From [Clostridium] citroniae WAL-17108 (GTDB lineage: Bacteria > Bacillota > Clostridia > Lachnospirales > Lachnospiraceae), in the NCBI RefSeq assembly GCF_000233455.1, contig NZ_JH376420.1:284582-348581 (forward strand): a DNA stretch of 64,000 nt, written 5' to 3'. This document shows positions 62,320 through 64,000 of the stretch, piece by piece. Each line of letters begins with the position of its first letter. Position 1 is the stretch's first letter. The notes under the pieces were generated by a model. The model did not search any database and had not been told where the DNA came from. It saw nothing but the letters and a program-made list of their open reading frames with translations. Position numbers and translations under genes: made by a program.

Positions 62320-64000
62320 TTATTTCTTGTCAGGAGTTTTCCTACGCTGATTCCTGAGCCCGGCTCCAGTCTGTTTTTTCACTGGTTTCTTTATGGCTTT
62401 CTTCTCCCGCTGTTTTAGCAGGCTTTCCTGCAAGGCTGGCTGTTCTTTCGGTTTCTCCATACGTTCCTTTTGCTGGTATACCTTTTCCAGGCGGAGGGTT
62501 CCGTTTTTCTCCAGGACTGCCTTCGTCTCCGGAAGCATAGCTGGAGCTTTTTCCTGTTTCGGTAGTTCGTAATAGGTCTTCCCATTTTCATGAATGGTCT
62601 GGTACGGTCCTTTCGGCTTCTCATACAATCCCGTATCATAACGCATATACTGCTTTCCATCCCGCTCTGCCTGATAACATCCACGCAACCCCTCTGACAT
62701 GCCGTCCTGCTGCGATACACCAGTCACAGCCGCACTGCCTCCTGCTTTTCCTGAAATGACCGCTGTGTCTATTACGCTATTCACCGCCGATTCGCCTGCG
62801 GCAAATCCAGTACTATCACCCACTGGCAGGTTTTGTCCGGATTCTGCTGCTTCCAGTCCGCTCACGCGGCCAGATGAATCCGCTGCCGGCTCCATTCCCG
62901 AAACGGCTCCCGTTCCATCCATATGTTCCATAGTCCCTGTATCGAAGTTATCTGCTGACAAACCAGAAACAGAGGATTCCTGCGTTCCTCCATAAGAAGA
63001 CGTCCCGGATCCAACTGCCCCGTCTCCCATAGAAGCCGCACCTTCTGTCTCACTCCCAATTCTGCTATCCATATTATCCTGCAAGTCCCCAATTCCAGCA
63101 CTCTCTCCAGACAGTTCCAGACCCGTGGCTTCCGAAGCATTTTCTTGACCGAAAGCATTGCCACTCTCTCCAATTTCCATCCCTCCGGTCATATCTTCCA
63201 CATTTCCAAACGGCAGAACCTGGTTTCCGTTCTCCATATCTTCCATAGGAGGAAGTTCTCCTCCCTCTGCCATATCTCCTGCGGATAAAGGTTCTTCCTC
63301 AAACGGATCCATACCTGTATCTCCAATGGGAATTCCACTTTCCGATTCCATAGGGGCCAGCGTCCCCTCTTCCTCCGTAGCCGGTGGAACCTCTTGCATG
63401 CCGTCACCTGCTCCTTGTGCAAATCCGTTCTCATCATCCGGCGTACCAAAAGGAAGATTCTGACCTGTCAAAGCGGAGTCATCCATCTGGAATACACCGA
63501 ATCCATCTCCCATATCCAGATTTTGATTCTCCATGCCCTGAAAATCATCTGCCATATTCCCGGCATCCATTCCGCCAATCCCAGAGCCAGCTCCATCTTT
63601 CATGTTTCCGTCCATATCGGACATAACGCCTGCCGATGCAGACGCTCCTGTGCCTCCCATGGGAATCGGCCTTCCATTTCCAAAATTCATATGGCCGGAA
63701 CCAGACGCCGCCGAACTGGCATTTCTTCCGCGTCCACCGCCCGACAACAGGCGCCCTGCCATCATAAGAGCACCCAGACCACTTAAACCTCCCATTGTCC
63801 TGCCCATGCTTACGCCCAGGGAAGCCATATAGGAATCCAGCTTTCCCGCAATCTTGCAGAAGCCAATCAGACACATAGTAGCGGCAAAAAAACGAGTAAA
63901 TCCATATCCGCTTGCCATCAGGTTTCCATAGCCTGCCAGAAACATTTTCAGGCACCAGGCATCCAAAATCACAATCATAACCTGTCCACCGAACATTTTT
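62320..64000 (-). CDS. TrbL/VirB6-like conjugation membrane protein (5' end outside window)
   Basis: At least 558 aa in the window. The N-terminal part in view has MIVILDAWCLKMFLAGYGNL, ASGYGFTRFFAATMCLIGFC, characteristic of the last membrane segments of TrbL/VirB6 channel proteins; the reading frame continues past the window edge. A very long Gly/Ser/Met/Asp-rich tail follows, with many GxG and DNM-type repeats (MGDGFGVFQMDDSAL), then a Lys-rich C-terminus with KKAIKKPVKKQTGAGLRNQ. The low-complexity tail is presumably cytosolic and flexible. Confidence 0.75.
   Translation of the reverse strand, partial: KMFGGQVMIVILDAWCLKMFLAGYGNLMASGYGFTRFFAATMCLIGFCKIAGKLDSYMASLGVSMGRTMGGLSGLGALMMAGRLLSGGGRGRNASSAASGSGHMNFGNGRPIPMGGTGASASAGVMSDMDGNMKDGAGSGIGGMDAGNMADDFQGMENQNLDMGDGFGVFQMDDSALTGQNLPFGTPDDENGFAQGAGDGMQEVPPATEEEGTLAPMESESGIPIGDTGMDPFEEEPLSAGDMAEGGELPPMEDMENGNQVLPFGNVEDMTGGMEIGESGNAFGQENASEATGLELSGESAGIGDLQDNMDSRIGSETEGAASMGDGAVGSGTSSYGGTQESSVSGLSADNFDTGTMEHMDGTGAVSGMEPAADSSGRVSGLEAAESGQNLPVGDSTGFAAGESAVNSVIDTAVISGKAGGSAAVTGVSQQDGMSEGLRGCYQAERDGKQYMRYDTGLYEKPKGPYQTIHENGKTYYELPKQEKAPAMLPETKAVLEKNGTLRLEKVYQQKERMEKPKEQPALQESLLKQREKKAIKKPVKKQTGAGLRNQRRKTPDKK

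Overview
The window looks like part of an integrative and conjugative element (ICE) from an anaerobic Firmicute, most likely Lachnospiraceae. The evidence is low-to-mid GC, strong AGGAGG-type ribosome binding sites, a Tn916-type small sigma factor/HTH pair, sortase B, agr-type quorum sensing and ATPSNA-type surface proteins. Essentially every convincing gene is on the minus strand, so the element reads from right (64000) to left (1). I saw no tRNA, rRNA, CRISPR array, integrase, relaxase or attachment site.

Layout in transcription order. (a) 64000-48249, conjugation machinery: TrbL/VirB6-like protein (cut by the window end), a lytic transglycosylase/C39-like wall hydrolase, a membrane-anchored secreted protein, PrgI, VirB4, three accessory proteins, a RepA-like winged-helix protein and the VirD4 coupling protein. 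virD4 is split by a 2.7-kb group II intron whose ends can be read to the base: removing 49607-52286 restores the frame. A small protein and a sortase B follow. (b) 47091-44136, a complete agr-like module: Xre regulator, AgrA-like LytTR regulator, AgrC-like kinase, terminator, then agrD and agrB. (c) 43576-15420, about 28 kb of tightly packed genes beginning immediately after agrB. This is the most interesting part and looks like a type VI-like contractile injection system (CIS) in a Gram-positive. It holds a VWA membrane protein, a sheath-like protein, a 37-aa membrane protein, two Hcp-like tube proteins, DnaJ, two FHA proteins, two PP2C-like proteins, an Hsp70-like protein with a SAP-like N-terminus, baseplate candidates, a DUF1795/Eag-like adaptor candidate, two VgrG-like spikes, a pentapeptide-repeat protein, a DUF4280 PAAR-like tip, a 2437-aa VgrG-membrane-Rhs-toxin fusion and its probable immunity gene. 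(d) 15222-11361: an alpha/beta hydrolase, an RNAP alpha-CTD-like protein and a second Xre-AgrA-AgrC cassette without agrBD. (e) 11092-1: Tn916-type sigma factor and HTH protein, S1-domain and cold-shock proteins, and a surface/secreted protein group (DUF6273-like protein, 1193-aa GLUG/Ig-like/cell-wall-binding protein, transglutaminase-like protein and the N-terminal 855 residues of a thioester-type adhesin), with a decayed toxin-antitoxin pair among them.

Proposed logic: AgrD signal peptide is processed by AgrB, sensed by AgrC and relayed to AgrA. AgrA would act on the agrD promoter, which carries AATTACAT direct repeats 21 bp apart, and so on the coupled CIS genes behind it. Both Xre-AgrA-AgrC cassettes carry direct TAGAGT repeats exactly 22 bp apart, 47-48 bp upstream of the Xre start, so they probably share a regulator. 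A hairpin with a T-rich tail after the second tube gene may keep sheath and tube expression above that of the rest. The CIS assignment rests on gene order, VgrG, PAAR-like and Rhs features and Hcp-like proteins that I can recognise; sheath and baseplate assignments are inference. No ClpV ATPase, TssJLM membrane complex, tape measure or kinase is visible in the window.
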